Both the position numbers and the translations under genes were made by a program. From Microbispora hainanensis (lineage in GTDB: Bacteria; Actinomycetota; Actinomycetes; Streptosporangiales; Streptosporangiaceae), in assembly GCF_006874475.1 (NCBI RefSeq), contig NZ_VIRM01000023.1, positions 1 to 64,000 of the forward strand: a stretch of DNA of 64,000 nt, given 5' to 3'. How positions within the stretch are numbered: the stretch's first letter is position 1; each line of letters opens with the position of its first letter. Shown piece by piece: positions 62,114 through 64,000 of the stretch. The notes below the pieces were generated by a model that did no database searches, was not told the DNA's origin, and worked only from the letters and a program-made list of their open reading frames with translations.

Positions 62114-63862
62114 TCAGACCACTTCGAGCAGCTCGTCGACCAGGCCGAGTGCCAGCGTCTTGTAACCCACGGAGTCGAACAGCACCGTGATCCGGTCCTG
62201 CTCGCGGCTCATCACGATCCCGTGCCCCCACTCGGCGTGCCGGACGTCCGCGTGCATGGGGAACCGCCCGTCGCCGGTCTTCGGCGGGGTCGCCGTCCCG
62301 GAGCGGCAGGTGTCGCAGTCGCCGCAGGACCGTTCGTACGGCTCGCCGAAATACTCCAGCAGGAAGCGGCGCCGGCAGCCGGTCGTCTCCGCGTAGCCGC
62401 GCATCATCTCCAGCCGGGAGTCCCCCATCCGGTGCCGGAGGTCGTCGATCTCCACCGCGTGGGCGGCGGCCTCGTCCGGCGGCGGGCCGTCCGGGGCGTA
62501 CCGCAGGGCGCCGCCGTGGGTGACCTCGACCGCGCCGGCCCGTTCGAGCAGGTTGACGTGCGAGGTCAGCCTGGCCGCCCCGACGCCGAGGAGCTCCCGC
62601 AGGTCGGCGGCGGCCACCTCCCCGCCGTGCTCGTGCACCAGCGTCGCGACGCGCCGCATCAGGGCCTCGTCCGCGTGGCCCCCGGCGAAGAACCTGCGCA
62701 GGCCCAGGTCCTCGGGCCGGTAGAACAGCACGGCATCGGCCGGGTTGCCGTCCCGGCCCGCCCGGCCGATCTCCTGGTAGTACGCGTCGAGCGACTCCGG
62801 GGGCGCGGCGTGCAGCACGTAGCGCACGTCGGGTTTGTCGATGCCCATCCCGAAGGCCGAGGTCGCCACGACGGTGTCGAGATCGTCGTCCTGGAACCGC
62901 TCGTGGATGCGGCGGCGCTCCTTCGCCTTCATCCCCGCGTGGTACGCCTCGGCCCGGCGGCCGCGCTGCTTGAGCATGCCGGCGTACTCCTCGGCCTGGC
63001 GCCGCGTCGCCACGTAGAGCAGCCCCACGCCGTCGAGCCCGGCGGTGTGGTCGGCCAGGGCCCTGCGCTTGTCGTCGTCGCCGGTGAACCGGTGGACGTC
63101 GAGACGGAGGTTGGGCCGGTCGAATCCCCGCACGATCTGCTGCGCGCCGGTCAGGCCGAGCGACTCGACGATCTCCTCGCGCACGGTCGGCGCGGCGGTG
63201 GCGGTCATCGCGATCACCGGGGGATGGCCCAGACGCTCGATCACCTTGCCGAGCCGCAGATACTCGGGCCGGAAGTCGTGGCCCCAGGCGGACACGCAGT
63301 GCGCCTCGTCCACGGCGATCAGGGACGGCCGGGTCTCGGCCAGCCGCTCGACCACCTCGGGCTTGGCGAGCTGCTCCGGCGACAGGAACACATATTCGGC
63401 GTCGCCCGCCGTGACCTGGTCGAGGCCCGCCTCGACCGAGCCGGCCGAGTTGACCGCCACGGCGCCCGCGGCCCCCGCCTTGAGCAGGCCCATGACCTGG
63501 TCGCGCTGGAGGGCGATGAGCGGCGAGACGATGACCGTCGGGCCCTCCAGGAGCAGGCCGGGCACCTGATAGACGGCCGACTTGCCGCCGCCGGTCGGCA
63601 TCACCAGCAGTACGTCGCGTCCCGCCAGCAGGTGCTCCATCGCCTCCTGCTGGCCGGGGCGCAGCTGCTGCCAGCCGAACGCCTCCCTGGCCGTGGCCCG
63701 CAGCCGCCTGCCCCTGCGTCCGAAACGCCGGCCGAAGCGGCCTCCCGCCCAGCCACTGGCCCAGCTTCCCGACCAGTCCCTCGACCAGCCGCCCGCCGTG
63801 CCGCCGAGCCGGTCACCGGATCTTCCGCCGGACAGGCCGCCGTACCTCTGCCTGACGCTCAT
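62114..63862 (-). CDS. recQ: RecQ-family DNA helicase
   Basis: A 582-aa ATP-dependent 3'-5' helicase used in recombination and fork repair. The N-terminal ~55 residues are a Gly/Arg/Trp-rich tail unusual for RecQ. Helicase motifs are Walker A VMPTGGGKSAVYQ, DEAHCVSAWGHDFRPEY, TATAAPTV and QEIGRAGRDG. The RecQ zinc-binding region has Cys in TTGCRRRF and CGDCDTC. An RQC-like winged helix is short, and no HRDC domain is visible. ATG 63862 is chosen over an upstream non-ATG start, with GAGGGGG upstream. Confidence 0.93.
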   Translation of the reverse strand: MSVRQRYGGLSGGRSGDRLGGTAGGWSRDWSGSWASGWAGGRFGRRFGRRGRRLRATAREAFGWQQLRPGQQEAMEHLLAGRDVLLVMPTGGGKSAVYQVPGLLLEGPTVIVSPLIALQRDQVMGLLKAGAAGAVAVNSAGSVEAGLDQVTAGDAEYVFLSPEQLAKPEVVERLAETRPSLIAVDEAHCVSAWGHDFRPEYLRLGKVIERLGHPPVIAMTATAAPTVREEIVESLGLTGAQQIVRGFDRPNLRLDVHRFTGDDDKRRALADHTAGLDGVGLLYVATRRQAEEYAGMLKQRGRRAEAYHAGMKAKERRRIHERFQDDDLDTVVATSAFGMGIDKPDVRYVLHAAPPESLDAYYQEIGRAGRDGNPADAVLFYRPEDLGLRRFFAGGHADEALMRRVATLVHEHGGEVAAADLRELLGVGAARLTSHVNLLERAGAVEVTHGGALRYAPDGPPPDEAAAHAVEIDDLRHRMGDSRLEMMRGYAETTGCRRRFLLEYFGEPYERSCGDCDTCRSGTATPPKTGDGRFPMHADVRHAEWGHGIVMSREQDRITVLFDSVGYKTLALGLVDELLEVV

Positions 63863-63956
63863 GCCGCCGCACCCCCTCGCCCGATCGGCGAGCAACTACC
63901 CGAGCGGAAAGGGCCGAACCGGAATAGCCGTACAGACCCGGCCGCTTAGAGCGGAC

Positions 63957-64000
63957 ATGAGAGCGATCGTGTATTCCGAGACCGGGGACAGCGACGTCCT
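63957..64000 (+). CDS. Start of zinc-binding quinone oxidoreductase-like gene (partial)
   Basis: ATG 63957 opens MRAIVYSETGDSDV, cut by the window end. The opening MRAIVY...G...V(L) is typical of NADPH:quinone oxidoreductases of the medium-chain dehydrogenase family. Divergent from recQ. Only 14 codons are present, so the call rests on the N-terminus. Confidence 0.55.
   Translation, partial: MRAIVYSETGDSDV

Overview
The window is chromosomal DNA from a high-GC actinomycete. The support is very high G+C, frequent GTG starts, short 4-nt ATGA/GTGA overlaps inside operons, and actinobacterial gene types: a ClpP pair beside a PopR-like regulator, SPW-repeat and CsbD stress proteins, a CBM2-Ser/Pro-linker secreted protein, and a ROK kinase. 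Order Streptosporangiales is my best guess, from general resemblance only. I see no rRNA, complete tRNA, IS element or CRISPR.

Layout. 0.1-1.8 kb: two ClpP peptidase genes and a convergent HTH regulator ending in LLAA, with related inverted repeats at the clpP promoter and the regulator start. 2.3-10.5 kb: a complete four-gene minus-strand operon, jetA-jetB-jetC-jetD, of the Wadjet type III (TIGR02677-TIGR02680) anti-plasmid SMC family. 10.8-17.2 kb: an accessory stretch with an HTH protein, RNA 2'-phosphotransferase KptA, a 700-aa TerD-like protein, a structured intergenic region with a tRNA-like T-arm, an Rpn/PD-(D/E)XK protein, an EVE-like/HNH nuclease and a Nudix hydrolase. With Wadjet this reads as a nucleic-acid conflict and repair island.

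17.4-21.3 kb: an FAD monooxygenase-DUF3237-CocE/NonD hydrolase operon divergent from a MarR regulator. 21.4-29.7 kb: a small acidic protein, a DoxX protein, a catabolic operon (SMP-30 lactonase, zinc alcohol dehydrogenase, FAD/Fe-S D-lactate-type dehydrogenase), a SnoaL-like protein, an NAD-dependent epimerase behind two operator-like repeats, and a phosphopantetheinyl transferase. 29.9-36.8 kb: TerC behind a candidate yybP-ykoY manganese riboswitch, a winged-helix regulator, a class V aminotransferase, a thiol-dependent hydroquinone reductase, stress proteins, a 41-aa hydrophobic peptide gene and a long non-coding 17-bp array.

37-44.6 kb: a DJ-1/PfpI protein, then a peptide-type ABC transporter operon (SBP, two permeases, two ATPases) ending in a translationally coupled M24-fold protein that lacks most metal ligands, divergent from an Lrp/AsnC regulator. 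44.6-53 kb: a ROK kinase, a Cip1-like secreted protein with CBM2, a hemerythrin, a ferritin-like protein, a lipoprotein/30-aa TM peptide/duplicated membrane protein operon, an STAS antagonist and a metallo-beta-lactamase-fold hydrolase. 53-57.5 kb: an RpiR regulator, urocanase and an M20 amidohydrolase (a partial histidine-use operon). 57.9-64 kb: a secreted protein with four polyglutamine runs, Tex, a zinc-ribbon membrane protein, RecQ, and the start of an oxidoreductase.

The most unusual property of the window as a whole is its number of short tandem arrays. Units are 12, 13, 14, 15, 17 and 25 bp, plus a CAG/CAA polyglutamine array. They lie both inside genes (SMP-30, RpiR, polyQ protein, Lrp tail) and between genes.
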